This document shows, piece after piece, positions 34,635 through 45,230 of a stretch of DNA of 64,000 bases. The first letter of the stretch is position 1. Each line of letters opens with the position of its first letter. The stretch comes from Iris pallida (Eukaryota; Streptophyta; Magnoliopsida; Asparagales; Iridaceae). The translations under genes and the position numbers were made by a program. Where the stretch lies: assembly GCA_029216955.1 (NCBI GenBank), contig JANAVB010016200.1, positions 2,941,839-3,005,838 on the forward strand, given 5' to 3'. The notes under the pieces are model-generated. The model was not told the DNA's origin and did no database searches. It was given only the letters and a program-made list of their open reading frames with translations.

Positions 34635-36365
34635 TCAAAAAACTCTCCAAAATGCACCTTTCTTTAAAGGTGGACATTGATAATCATCCTTCATTTCCTT
34701 ATCATAATGTTTACTTTCTTCCATCATCTTCATGACTTCCGTGTTACTTAACGGTTTGAAAAAATTAGGGTAACATTTGTCATTTTCCTTGGTTTTCTTC
34801 TCTTCAATATGATTTAAGAACAAGCATGGCAGCCACTTTGAAGAATAACAAGTGTTGGCCGTAGCACTCTTATAGTACAAAGAGCAAATCTTGTAATGGC
34901 ATAGCAGTTCCTCAAACACTGCTACCATTTCTGCATTTTCTTTTCTGAGTTTCTCCAACTCGTCATTTGTGGGAACAAACTCCTCATACGGAGCATCCGC
35001 CATGGGCAAGTATGAGATGTACTTCATCTCGTGGAGTGCAAACCCCATCTCTCCACCCGGGGTCATGAAGGTTCCTGTCCTGTAATTGTATCGCTCAGCC
35101 AAGGCCAAAAACATATGAGGGTTAGGAGCAAAGCCGTATACAGTGGCATGCACTGCTTGAAACAGGCTAATCTGTTGGAGTTTGTCTTGGAAGGCTGTCA
35201 GAACCCAATTTGCAATACAATTCCATCGCTTGTAATCTGGATTTACTAATCCAGTCATTCTGATATCCTGTTCAGGGTATTTTCCTTCTTCCTTCGCAAA
35301 TTCATTTGCGAATATAGGGGTTCTGACGGGCATCAGCATAGAGGAGTTCTCCGGTGGAATGCAGCCGGGTCTCAAACCTCTCAACATAACACTGTATCTG
35401 TCAGAAGAGCTGTAAAACATATCTTTCCCGTTAACCTTCTTTACAAAGATCTTCCCTGCACGAGCATCCTGGAGAAGGGTGATGTTCCACTCCATCTTCC
35501 TTGGGTAACTCGCATGAGCATACCTCGACAAAGGGAGGCAGCGAGAAATGTCAGGAATGAAGAATGATCTATCTTCCCGGTGGACTACCATCTCCTCCAT
35601 CCTTGGCCTAGGCTGGGAGACTTTTTCAAAGGCGTCACCAAACAAAAATAAAGGTTTCTTGTGGATAACAGCATCTGCTGATTCCAGAGGCTGTCCATTC
35701 ATCAGACACATTAAAGTTTTGTTGTCCTGGAAAATCAATATTGCCTGACGAGAAGCCGGCAGATTGTACTGAGGATAATGAACGTGAGACAGATCTTCTT
35801 TATATTCAGATTCAGACAAAGTTCCCACAAAATGTTCATAGTTTGGATCTTCATTGGTTTCAACTGCATCAAAAACAAATAAAGATCAGTACAAGTCAAA
35901 GACTCTATTTTTCAGACAAACAAAATAGTAGAGTATACAATCCTCAGATTGCGCTGACATAGATTACGCAATATCAGTTTGCGCATCTCATCAGGGTGCG
36001 CAAACCAATCGATTGCGCTGACATCCAGCGCAAATCAATCGATTGTGCTGACTTTCTGTCAGCACAATTCGATAGATTGTGCAGGATTACAGCCTTCATA
36101 AAAATGAAGACTGACTGTTTATGCAACCAAAAACCCTAAAAAGGGTGGCGCAATTTGAACTCATCTCTAAAAAGAGATGAGTTTCGAAGATCGAAGGAAG
36201 TCGAAACACCCTAAAAAGGGGTTTTCGATCGGTTTAACTACCTATCAGAGCGGGGTGCGCGGACTCATGTCGAGATACTCGCCGTGCAACTCTGTCAGAT
36301 GACTCGGCCGGAGCTTTTCCCTTCGCGGCGGCGGCGGCGACAGCATTAGATCGTCGGGGCGCCAT
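34635..36365 (-). CDS. Tat-4 antisense spliced gene, plant-mobile-domain-like product
   Basis: Two exons on the strand opposite pol. Exon 1 (36365-36242) encodes MAPRRSNAVAAAAAKGKAPA and more, 41 codons plus one base, before a GT donor. The intron is 35864-36241 (378 bases, rich in TGCGCA). Exon 2 (35863-34635) follows TTTTTGATGCAG in exactly the matching phase, giving 1353 nt and 450 residues with no stop. Part of exon 2 (AERYNYRTGTFMTPGGEMG, then YISYLPM) resembles the core of plant mobile domain (PMD, aminotransferase-like) proteins, which are known inside some plant retrotransposons; that is recognition from memory. The C-terminal part includes KLRKENAEMVAVFEELL. It has its own TATA box. 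Function unknown. Confidence 0.7.
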
Positions 36366-36452
36366 GGCAAGTCGTTGGAGTTGGAAGACAGTAAGGGCTC
36401 AGAGGAGATTTTTCGAGATTGTAAAGTAAAGAATTGAAAATGAAAGGACGGC

Positions 36453-36460
36453 TATTTATA
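36453..36460 (-). promoter_or_regulatory. TATA box of the Tat-4 antisense gene
   Basis: Minus strand TATAAATA in GGCTATAAATAGCC, 88 bases before the ATG at 36365 and between the gene and the PPT, so it is separate from the LTR promoter. Confidence 0.65.
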
Positions 36461-36545
36461 GCCTTTGAAATACGAAATGGCTGCCTTGGATTGCGCCTAA
36501 AAATTTGGGGGCACTTCACTTTGCGCAGACAGCTCATCATTATAC

Positions 36546-36652
36546 GCAACTTGATTCAAAATTCAAAAATTTAAAGTATTTCAAAACTTTGAATCAAATC
36601 AACTTTCGAAAACTTTGAAGGGGGTCTTGTAGGTCCTAAAAAATCAAGTTGC
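36546..36652. repeat. Inverted repeat enclosing the Tat-4 PPT
   Basis: GCAACTTGATT (36546-36556) is the perfect reverse complement of AATCAAGTTGC (36642-36652), the latter 14 bases into the 3' LTR. The loop holds the PPT (GAAGGGGGTCT, 36617-36627) and the U3 start. Equivalent inverted repeats with a different sequence lie at the same place in Tat-1, Tat-3a and Tat-3b. Confidence 0.75.
36617..36627 (+). promoter_or_regulatory. Polypurine tract of Tat-4
   Basis: GAAGGGGGTCT immediately before the TGTAGG of the 3' LTR, identical to the tract of the other Tat elements. Confidence 0.9.
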
Positions 36653-37506
36653 ATCAATCAACAAAGTCAAGAAATCAAGAAACCCATCATTTGAATGAAT
36701 TACGCAGACAACAGATTGCGCAGCAATCCGATTGCGCATACTGCTTTACGCACACTTCCAACTGCGCAGACTGACGTGGCAGAAGTCATCATTACCAAAT
36801 CAAATCAAATCTTTTCTGACAACTGACAGCGCGGATAACAAGGAGTCTGTTCGTTTCCTGCGCCGTACAGTGCTCGAGGGCGGCTGACAGCTGGCAGCGC
36901 AAATCAATCCTGCGTAGTTTGAGTCTGCGCAAACCATGTATGCGCAATTCAACTCTGCGCACTCCATCAATATAACTGATAAGGTACATGTGGCATTCAT
37001 GCCATCGATTGCTCATTACGTGGCAACTGTTTATGCGCGATCATGCGCATTTCTATCAAATGATGCCATGTGTCCATGATAGTTGACCCACGATCCAGTA
37101 ATCGTCTGCGGAAATCAATGCTGCGCAAACCAATACTGCGCAAATCATCCTGCGCAGTCCCAAAATAACTGAAAGTTAGTTATTTCTAGAACTCTATAAA
37201 TAGAGTTTCAAGTCTTCATTTTAAGGGAGATCAAGATCAGAGATCAGAAATCGGAGAGTTCAGGAGTTCTTGCCAAAGTGCTGCTGCATTCTTCCGAGAC
37301 TTTTGTCTTCAACTTCAGAGGCTTTTGCCTTCAGTTTCCAGAGTTGTTTTCAACTTCAAAGGCTTCGTCTTCACAGTTCACATCATCCAAGGGATAAAGC
37401 AATCGTCATCAAGATTGGATTCCTATAGTTGTAATTTTCCCAGAATTCTTGTAATTTTTATTACAGTTTGTATCAATAAAGTTCTATACTTTTGTTTTTG
37501 CAAACA
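36628..37506 (+). repeat. 3' LTR of Tat-4
   Basis: 879 bp, the same length as the 5' LTR with no net indel, about 97 percent identical by my count. It ends GCAAACA and is followed by the TSD GCATG. Confidence 0.95.
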
Positions 37507-37511
37507 GCATG

Positions 37512-38586
37512 GGGGCGCATCCTTATGAGGCGCTTGGTGTTGATGGGCGCATCAGTATGATGTGCGGTCTGGCCGGCGCATCCGTTTGCATGATACGTCT
37601 TTATGGACCCAACTGTTACGTTCTTCGAGTGCTTTAAATATCCGTTTTTGACTTGACTGAATTCGAAGCGTCAGGTTCATCACCATTCAATGCAAATTCA
37701 TTGCACGGAATTCAGAGAGCCAGTCACTTGGCGCATGGGTTTGATTTGCCTGGCCTATAAATAGTGGCATGGAGGGGGTTTTCTTCTCGTTCTCTCACGT
37801 CCTCCCGAAAAAAACTTGTTTGCCCGAGCACATTCTGTTGACGAGATGCTCCCGAGGGTGAAGATGCGACGTATTGTCTTCATTGATACACTTGAAGGTG
37901 ACTGTTATATCCTAAAGTCGGAGTCGAGGGCTTCTGAGGCAGGCAGAAGGTGCCTGTTGCATCCAAAGATCGGGATGCTCGAGCCTCGTCTCCGTTATGC
38001 CGGAAGAGTCGCAGATCGGAATTGCGGTACCCCGATCATCTTTCTTGGGCTTTGGGAGAGCTCATCCTCCTGCTAGAGTGGGTGTTGCCCATTCTGGTTT
38101 GGTTGAAAGCTACTCCTTTAGTCGCAGGTTGATTTGCGGTGCTCTTCTCTTCCTTGGTTTGGAGAGCTCTTCTTCCAGCTAGAGGGTTGATTGCCACCCT
38201 CGTTCTGCTCAATAAATGCTTCATTAGTCGAAGCATTTGATGGCGCATATGCTGACACATGATGCGCCTGACTGGGATGCTGAAGGACGGCACATAACTG
38301 AGCTACTGAAGGGATGCGCCTGGCTGAGAGCGCATGGCAAGATGCGCCTGTTTGAGAGCGTATGATGGTTGATGCGCCTAGCTGTAGACTTAGGGTCGTT
38401 TCTTTGTAGAAATTTTCCTTTGTACATCTCTTTTTTTAGACATATAATAGACTTTTATATGAAATAAAAATCATCTTTTAATGTCTATACTTTTGCTTTG
38501 CTGTGCCAAGTAATTCCTCTGAGCTCCCTGACGCATGTAATGTTTGGCACATAGGATTTCTGGTCCTGAAATTCTATGCTTCTACA
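37512..38586 (-). repeat. Tat-3a 3' LTR, U3-side part
   Basis: It continues the LTR after Tat-4 and ends ATGCTTCTACA next to the PPT. It carries the antisense TATA (plus strand, about 37756-37763) and the antisense 88-residue frame at about 37810-38076. Here the ATG has become AAA although the frame stays open. Confidence 0.88.
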
Positions 38587-38977
38587 AGACCCCCTTCAAA
38601 ATTTTCAAAACTTTTTGCTAAGTTTTGGAATACTTTGAATAAGAAGCATGGTGGCATTTTCAACGGGGCGCATGACTGTTCGGGTGCATGATTGCTCCAC
38701 ACATCAGTGATGGGGGGCATGCTCCTCTCAGTAAATGCAAATGATAACGCTTCGATAACCAAGAAGATTAATGATGATCTTTTTGGATTTATTTGCAGTT
38801 ATCACCTCACAGAACCGGAGGCGACGGCTGAGGTTACACTTCATCGGTTCACGCGTGCGACTGAGCCTATAAATAGGCATGAGATGGAGAGAGAGAGAGA
38901 GTTCTTCCTCTCTTTGCTTTCTTCTTTTTTTAGAGTTCTTCTTTAGAAAAAAAACCCTAACTTTCTTCTTGCAAGAA
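38587..38977 (-). promoter_or_regulatory. Tat-3a PPT and antisense-gene promoter region
   Basis: The PPT (minus TTGAAGGGGGTCT, 38587-38599) adjoins the LTR. AGAAGCAT at 38642-38649 pairs with ATGCTTCT at 38576-38583 in U3. On the plus strand TATAAATA lies at 38868-38875, followed by a GAGA-rich leader. No other coding sequence is supported. Confidence 0.75.
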
Positions 38978-39840
38978 ATAGCTCCCAAGACTCCTCGCGA
39001 CGGTGCTGGCCGAGGACGAGGCAAAGAAAAAGAACATGTAGTGGCTGCCGCGGATGATGTCCCCCGGCCGCCCATCGACGTTCGGTCGACGGTGATTGGT
39101 GGGTTTCATCATTCTTTACCATATCTTTTTGTACCATTTTTTAGACTCACATATGCCGATGCGCAAGGACCTTGAGTCCTGATGATGTGCTGAGGTTTTT
39201 TCCGCCGACGCGTATGGGTTTAAACTCTGATGATGCGCCGAACCTCCACTGCTGACGTGCATGGGTTTAAACCCTGATGATGCACTGAAGCTCCACTGCT
39301 GACGCGCATGGGTTTAAACCCTAATGATGCGTCGAAGCTCCACTGCTGACGCGCATGGGTTTAGAACCTGATGATGTACTGAACCTTCTTTTCAGATGCA
39401 CCTGAGCCTTGGTTCAGGGTATGCGCTTTTGATGAGAACGTGGATCAGATTCTTTTGTTGTTTCTAACATATCATAATCTTTGCCTTCTTTTGTCGACCA
39501 CCAGTGTCGATGACTGTCCCGCTCTTGAATGAAGTGCTTCTGGACGCTGCCCTCTGTCAGATGGGAGTGGATTATGTCGAGGAGGTGATAAACCCTGCCC
39601 AAGCTTCCATTATGCTGGATCAGCCTCCTGAAAGAATGACTCAAATCGAGGAACAATAGCATGGGTTCCTCCGACGGATGATGGAGCGTGGCATTTTAAA
39701 ATCTGCCACTTCTGATAATGTGACTTTCTTGAAGCCTGAGTTATTGTTTGGGGACCGCCTTACTTCTATTGAAGCAAAGGTGTTAAAGGTCAAGGAAGAT
39801 TGGTTCTTTACAGCAAAGGGGGTGTAATCCTTTACTTTTG
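38978..39840 (+). pseudogene. Tat-3a antisense gene, exons and intron
   Basis: Exon 1 (38978-39098, 121 nt) has ATA where Tat-3b has ATG and encodes APKTPRDGAGRGRGKEKEHV, a Gly/Arg-rich basic start, ending in phase 1 before GT. The intron holds a 47-bp minisatellite and ends CTTTTCAG (39395). A further acceptor CCACCAG precedes the frame starting near 39505 (MTVPLLNEVLLDAALCQMG), which ends early at a TAG (near 39658). AATAAA lies at 39841-39846. The internal part encoding the coiled coil seen in Tat-2 is missing, so only the ends of the gene remain. Confidence 0.6.
39181..39390 (+). repeat. 47-bp minisatellite in the antisense-gene intron
   Basis: About 4.5 units begin TGATGATGCGCCGAAGCTCC and include GACGCGCATGGGTTTAAAC. 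Starts at 39228 and 39275 give a 47-base period. The same array is at about 53727-53940 in Tat-3b. Confidence 0.85.
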
Positions 39841-39889
39841 AATAAAGAATACAAAGTTTTTGTGGTGTGTTCATTTTTTCTGTCATGAA

Positions 39890-40215
39890 CTTGATGATTT
39901 GTGTGGGCCTATTATCTTTTGCGCACCTTGGTTTTTAGGTACAGATAATAAGTTCGAGAGAACCAACATGTTTGCTCAGAGGTGATATGGACGTGGCAAA
40001 TATGGGATTCAAATGATGGAATCTTTCTACTCAGAGGTGTTATGGACGTGGTAGGAGTGACTCAGGAGGGATACGCAAAACTACTCAGAGGTAATGTGGA
40101 CGTGGAAGTTCTGCGATCAATGTACGACAATGCAGGGGTTGTCTGTACGGGATGTTTACTCAGAGGTAATGTGGACGTGGTTGTCCTTCTACTGGAGAAT
40201 AGAATGCCACAGAAC
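39890..40215. repeat. 22-bp motif array and hairpin of Tat-3a
   Basis: A hairpin at about 39904-39950 pairs CCTATTATCT with AGATAATAAG, with an inner ACCT/AGGT stem. Four copies of CTCAGAGGTAATGTGGACGTGG with variants start near 39975, 40030, 40084 and 40158. It lies between the antisense gene and the pol end. Confidence 0.78.
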
Positions 40216-40328
40216 AGCTGGGTTCCGGAAGCGTAAGATTTTGTGGAAGGGAATTATATGTGAGCCCTGATGATTGGGTCCGCAGACTATCTTGTTGGAT
40301 GGAGATAGAAGTACATGTCTGAAGGATG

Positions 40329-41588
40329 TCAAGAGTAGTACTTCTTTAGGAACATATCGTTGATGGGCATCATGAATAAGTCCCCATTGGGTTTGGCGAG
40401 GCGGTAAGCACCGTTTGAGTATACCGTCTCTATGATGAAAGGTCCCTCCCACTTGGGCTTGAACTTTCCTGGTGTCTTGTGAGTCAACACCATCGGCCTC
40501 CTGACTGCCAGAACCAGGTCGCCTACTTGGAAAGTCCTCTGCTTGACCTTCTTGTTGAAAGCCTGTGATATACGGGCTTGATAGAGTTCGATAAGCTGTT
40601 GAACTAGGAGACATTTTTCGTCAAGTGCCTCCAATTCTCGCAGACAGCGACGTTGATTGTCTTCCTCTATTAGTTGATTTGTGATTTCTACATGGAGTGA
40701 GGGTATCTGGATCTCGAGAGGCAATACCGTTTCGCTCCCGTAGACCAAGAAGAATGGTGTGCTGCCCGTCGGGGTCCGTACCGTTGTACGGTAGGCCCAA
40801 AGGCATTCGCCAAGTTTTTTGTCCCAGTCGCGTTTGTTGGATGACACGACCTTTTTGAGTAGCTTGATGATAGTCTTGTTAAACGCCTCGGCCAATCCGT
40901 TTGCTGCCGGATTGTAGGTGGTTGATGCCACATTTTAAATGCGATTCTTGTCACAGAATCTGCTAAAAACATGGCTGATGAACTGAGGACCGTTATCGTG
41001 GATAATCCTCCGAGGTTCCCTGAAACGGTAGATGACATGGTGCTTGATGAAGCTGATCACCCTAGAGCTCTTCACTTCCGTCAGTGGAACTGCTTCTGCC
41101 CATTTGGAGAAGTAGTCGGTGATGGCTAGGATGAAGCGGTGTCCCCTCGATGAAGGAGGGGTGATTGGTCCTACAATGTCCATGTCCCAGGCTTCGAAGG
41201 GCCAGGAGGCGACCGTAGGATGTAGTGGTTCTGACGGTGTAGGGATAAAGTCAGCGTGCAGCTGGCATGCATGGCACTTTTTGGCATAGTCGACAGCGTC
41301 GGCTGCCATGGTTGGCCAGTAGTATCCCATACGTCGCAGTCGATCCTGCAACTTAAGGCCAGGTTGATGGGCCCCGCAGGTTCCATCGTGAGCTTCTCGA
41401 AGGGCTTCGGTTGCTTCTTCGTTGGAAAAACATCGTAGGAGAAGTCCATCGTAGGAGCGTCGGTACAGCATTTTAGTAGCTGTATCATAATAGAATCGAA
41501 GGGAGCGCCTCCTGACTGAGACGGCTTCTTTCGGGTCCTCTGGGAAAATTTTGTAGACAGCGAAGTCGATGAACGGGAATCTCCAGTC
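40329..41588 (-). pseudogene. Tat-3a integrase
   Basis: It carries the zinc region (LREAHDGTCGAHQPGLKLQD, KKCHACQLHADF), core MDIVGPI, HDNGPQFISHVF and NGLAEAFNK, and the GPF tail (KWEGPFIIETVYSNGAYRLA). It ends KKYYS-TGA at 40329. The frame breaks at a TAA near 40934 (AAAATG changed), splitting it into two long open parts of 178 and 200 residues. Confidence 0.88.
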
Positions 41589-42110
41589 TCAGATATTAAC
41601 ACCAGCACTTGTTGACTTGGCATGGGACATTCGGAAGCATAGGTTGTTTTTAGGAAAGACCAAGGCTCGACCCACTACCATGACGTAATGTTGAGTCCCG
41701 AGGGGTGCTGCCAATGAGGCTGCGAGGCCAGCCAGAGCGTCAGCCTCCAAATTTTGTAAACGAGGTACATGTTCGATGAAGAACTTGGTGAAGGTTAAAA
41801 TGATGTTCAATGCAACTTCATGGTAAGGAACCAGGTCTTCATGGCAAACTTCGTACTGTCCTCTGATCTGGTTAACGACGAGTTTTGAGTCGCCTTAGGC
41901 TTCCAGATGATTCACCCCCAGCCGTTGTGCCAGCTGGAGTCCCATGATGAGCGCGTTATACTCGACAACATTGTTGGAGCACGGATTCGAAAGGGAGTAG
42001 GCACGCTGGATGACCAGCTGATCGGGGGAGACTAAGACTACCCCCACTCCTGCGATGATTTGGCCTTTGGGGACTGTTCTTGAAGCGCCATCAAAAAACA
42101 TCCGCCAGAC
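41589..42110 (-). pseudogene. Tat-3a archaeal-type RNase H
   Basis: It begins FFDGASRTVPKGQIIAG and includes NNVVEYNALIMGLQ and LEADALAGLAAS. A stop at about 41896 replaces the Tyr of EAYGDSK. The Ser of GASRT is kept, unlike in Tat-2 and Tat-2b. Confidence 0.85.
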
Positions 42111-43746
42111 GGAGCTTTCTTCGGTGACGTTAGATTCTTGGACCTCATCCAGGATGTCTTCATAGAGCCTAGTGGACTCTGGGATGGGGTGTACAGCTGA
42201 AAAGTCGGCCAGAGCCTGACCCTCGACGACTTTTTGTGGAACGAACACCATGTTGTATGGCGTTAGCAGGATCGACCATGTAGCTAGTCGAGAGTTTAAT
42301 GACCCTGGCTTCGTCATGAGAACTCTGAGTGGATTGACTTGGGAGATGACATGAATTGTCTGGCCCGAGACATAATGGCGAGTCTTCTGGATGGCAAATA
42401 CCAAAGCCAAACACACTTTTTCAACGAGGTTGTACTGGTGTTCGGCCCCGATTAGTGTTCTACTGAAGTAGTAGATAGCTTGCTCATAGCCTGCATCGCT
42501 GTTCTGAGCCAGCAGAACGTCGAGGGAATGATCCATGGCACGAACGTAGAGGAGGAATGGTTTGCTGGCGACGGGTGCCACCAGGACTGGCGGGCTCGTC
42601 AAGTAAGCCTTGATATCGTCGAAAGCTTTTTGACATTCCTCTGTCCAAACGAAAGAGACTCCCTTCTTCATGAGCTGGGTGAAGGGTTAACATTTCCCGG
42701 AAAGGTTTGCTATAAACCTCCGGATGTATGCCAGACGCCCCTGCAGGCCTCGAAGTTCTCGGAGGTTTTTCGGAGGGTCCATGTCAAGGATGGCTTTGTT
42801 CTTCTCGGGATCGACATGAATGCCTTTCGTCGTGATAATGAAGCCCAAGAATTTTCTGCTAGAAATCCCTATGAAGGATTTAGCGGGGTTCATCTTGAGT
42901 TGATGTGCTCGCATGAGATCGAAGACTGTCTTAAGGTCTTGTAGGTGATCTCCTTTGAGACGGCTCTTGACTACGATGTCATCAACATAGCATTCAACTG
43001 TCTTACGAAGATGCTGACGGAAGATGGTGCTCATAGCTCGTTAGTATGTTGCACCAACGTTCTTCAAGCCGAAGGACATCACTGTGTAGCAGAAGACCCC
43101 CTTCGGAGTCCTGAATGACGTGTATTTTACGTCATCGGGGAACATCTTGATCTGGTTGTAGCCCGAATACCCGTCTATGAAGGACATGCGTTTGAAGCCA
43201 CATGTGTTGTCGATCATCACGTCGGTGATTGGAAGCGAGAATTCGTCCTTTGGGCAAGCAGTGTTGAGATCCCTGAAGTCGATACAGACTCGTATCTTCC
43301 TATTTTCTTGGTGATAGGGACGACGTTGGCCACCCAATCCGGGTGTTGTTCTTCACGAATAAATCTGCTGGTCAGGAGTTTGTCTACTTCCTGATTGATA
43401 GCGTTCATGATGTCAGGACGAAAACGTCGCTGTTGTTGCTTTATAGGCTTGACATCAGGTAAGATGTCAAGCCTATGTATCGTGATCTGGGGATCAAGTC
43501 CCGGCATATCTTCGTAGCTCCAGGCGAAAACATCGATATATTCTTTAGCCAGCTGGATTAAAGATTCCCGATCTTCTCCTTTTAGGCTTTTGCTGATGAA
43601 GATGGGTTTGGAAGAAGATCCATCCCCAAGGTCGATCTGTTCGACTTCGTCTTCGGTAGGGGGTTCGTGTAATTCAAAATGAGACTCCCACTGTTCTCCT
43701 AGGCGTTGAGCCCAGGATTCTTCTTCGAAGAATTCTGGCATTTGGT
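42111..43746 (-). pseudogene. Tat-3a RT and RNase H, ended at the duplication junction
   Basis: It includes SHFELHEPPTEDEVEQIDLG, IREEQHPDWVANVVP, the catalytic ECYVDDIVVKSR, and RNase H with RAMDHSLDVLLAQNS. An in-frame TAA at 42687-42689 replaces the Gln codon of GKCQPF; Tat-3b has the identical stop at 57202-57204, Tat-2 and Tat-2b do not. The sequence stops being Tat-3 at 43746 and turns into plus-strand Tat-2b. Confidence 0.88.
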
Positions 43747-44690
43747 CTTGAAGAACGCTGGTGCAACATACCAACGAGCTATGAGCACCATCTTCCGTCA
43801 GCACCTTCGCAAGACAGTCGAATGCTATGTTGATGACATCGCAGTCAAGAGCCGTCTCAAAGGAGATCACCTACAAGACCTTAAGACAGTCTTCGATCTC
43901 ATGCGAGCACATCAACTCAAGATGAACCCCGCTAAATCCTTCCTTGGGTTTTCTAGCGAAAAGTTCTTGGGCTTCATTATCACGGCAAAAGGTATTCATG
44001 TCGATCTCGAGAAGACCAAAGCCATCCTTGACATGGACCCTCCGAAAAACCTCCGAGAACTTCGAGGCCTGCAGGGGCGTCTGGCATACATCCGGAGGTT
44101 TATAGCAAACCTTTCCGGAAAATGTCAACCCTTCACCCAGCTCATGAAGAAGGGAGTCTCTTACGTCTGGACAGAGGAATGCCAAAAAGCTTTCGACGAT
44201 ATCAAGGCTTACTTGACGAGCCCGCCGGTCCTAGTGGTACTCGTCGCCGACAAACCTTTTCCCCTCTACGTCCGTGCCATGGATCATTCCCTCGGTGCCC
44301 CGCTCGCTCAGAACAGCGATGAAGGCTATGAGCAAGCTATCTACTACCTCAGTAGAACACTGATCGGGGCCGAACACGGGTACAACCCTGTTGAAAAAGA
44401 GTGTTTGGCTTTGGTATTTGCCATCCAGAAGACTCGCCATTATGTCTCGGGTCAGACAATTCATGTCATCTCCCGAGTCAATCCTCTCAGAGTTCTCATG
44501 ACGAAGCCAGGGTCATTAAACTTCCGGCTAGCTACATGGGCGATCCTGCTAACAACATACAACATGGTGTTCGTTCCACAAAAAGCCGTTAAGGGTCATG
44601 CTCTGGCCGACTTTTTAGCTGCACACCCCATCCCAGAGTCCTCAAGACTCTATGAAGAAATCCCGGATGAAGTCCAAGAATCAAACTCAC
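43747..44690 (+). pseudogene. Tat-2b RT (C-terminal half) and RNase H
   Basis: The open frame contains ECYVDDIAVKSRLKGDH, LRELRGLQGRLAYIRRF, KGVSYVWTEECQKAFDDI, RAMDHSLGAPLAQNS and YLSRTLIGAEHGYNPVEKE. It lacks the N-terminal RT half because the duplication begins here. One base is missing near 44687 (AAACTCACC against AAACGTCACC in Tat-2), which shifts the frame before aRNH. Confidence 0.88.
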
Positions 44691-45230
44691 CGAAGAAAGC
44701 TCCGTCTGGCGGATATTTTTCGATGGCGCTTTAAGAACAGGCCCCAAAGGCCAAATCATCGCAGGAGTGGGGATAGTCCTAGTCTCCCCCGATCAGTTGG
44801 TCATCCAGCGTGCCTACTCCCTTTCGAAGCCGTGCTCCAATAATGTTGCCGAGTACAACGCTCTCATCATGGGACTCCAACCGGCACAACAGCTGGGGGT
44901 GGATCATCTGGAAGCCTACGGCGACTCAAAACTCGTCGTTAACCAGATCAGAGGGCAATACGAAGTTCGCCATGAAGATCTGATTCCTTACCATGAAGTT
45001 GCATTGAACATCATTTCAACCTTCACCAAGTTCTTCATCGAACATGTACCTCGTTTACAAAATCTGGAGGCTGACGCTCTGGCTGGCCTCGCAGCCTCAT
45101 TGGCAGCACCTCTCGGGACTCAACACTAGGTTACGGTAGTTGGTCGAGACTTGGTCTGTCCTAAATACAACCTATGCTCACAAATGGCCCATGCCATGTC
45201 AACAAGTGCTGGTATTAATATCTGAGACTG
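44691..45230 (+). pseudogene. Tat-2b archaeal-type RNase H
   Basis: It contains NNVAEYNALIMGLQPAQQLG, EAYGDSKLVVNQIRGQYE and LEADALAGLAAS. TAG at 45127 and TGA near 45222 (CGA to TGA) interrupt it. Confidence 0.82.

Larger units (their letters stand above)
25453..37506 (+). mobile_element. Tat-4: complete Tat element with TSD GCATG
   Basis: 12,054 bp flanked by GCATG at 25448-25452 and 37507-37511. Both LTRs are 879 bp and differ at about 28 positions by my count (about 3 percent), mostly C/T and G/A changes. It carries gag without a recognisable capsid, a protease-linker frame, a long open RT to integrase frame, and an antisense spliced gene. It inserted into the Tat-3a LTR after the duplication, because unit 2 lacks it. 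The loss of capsid suggests it moved with help from another element, or lost capsid later. Confidence 0.95.
20355..43746 (+). repeat. Tandem duplication unit 1
   Basis: This direct duplicate contains Tat-2 from inside RT to the end, then Tat-3a from its 3' LTR to the protease-RT linker. Without Tat-4 and its extra TSD it is about 11.3 kb. It ends at GGTCTT (43749), where sequence jumps to CTTGAAGAACGC, the same as at 20355. The matched right end in unit 2 is 58263-58265. The identical Tat-2/Tat-3 junction (GAGCTGC-TTGTTTGCC) occurs in both units. Confidence 0.85.
24418..43746 (-). mobile_element. Tat-3a: minus-strand Tat element in duplication unit 1
   Basis: From left to right: 3' LTR (24418-25452 and 37512-38586, split by Tat-4), PPT, antisense gene, motif array, integrase, aRNH, RNase H and RT. 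It is cut at the duplication junction at 43746. It is not an independent insertion: its left junction with Tat-2 is identical to that of Tat-3b, and it shares with Tat-3b an in-frame TAA at the end of the RT thumb region. Confidence 0.85.

Noticed and set aside
39975..40185. CRISPR-like array from regularly recurring 22-bp motif
   Set aside because: Spacers are irregular in length, the context is a plant retrotransposon, and there are no cas genes.
43742..43760. Duplication as an assembly error
   Set aside because: The two units differ by several percent and carry different later insertions, which an assembly duplicate would not show.
43706..43870. Overlapping plus and minus ORFs at 43706-44734 and 43217-43870 as genuine overlapping genes
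   Set aside because: They only join two opposite RT fragments across the duplication junction; the first codons of each frame come from the antisense of the other copy.
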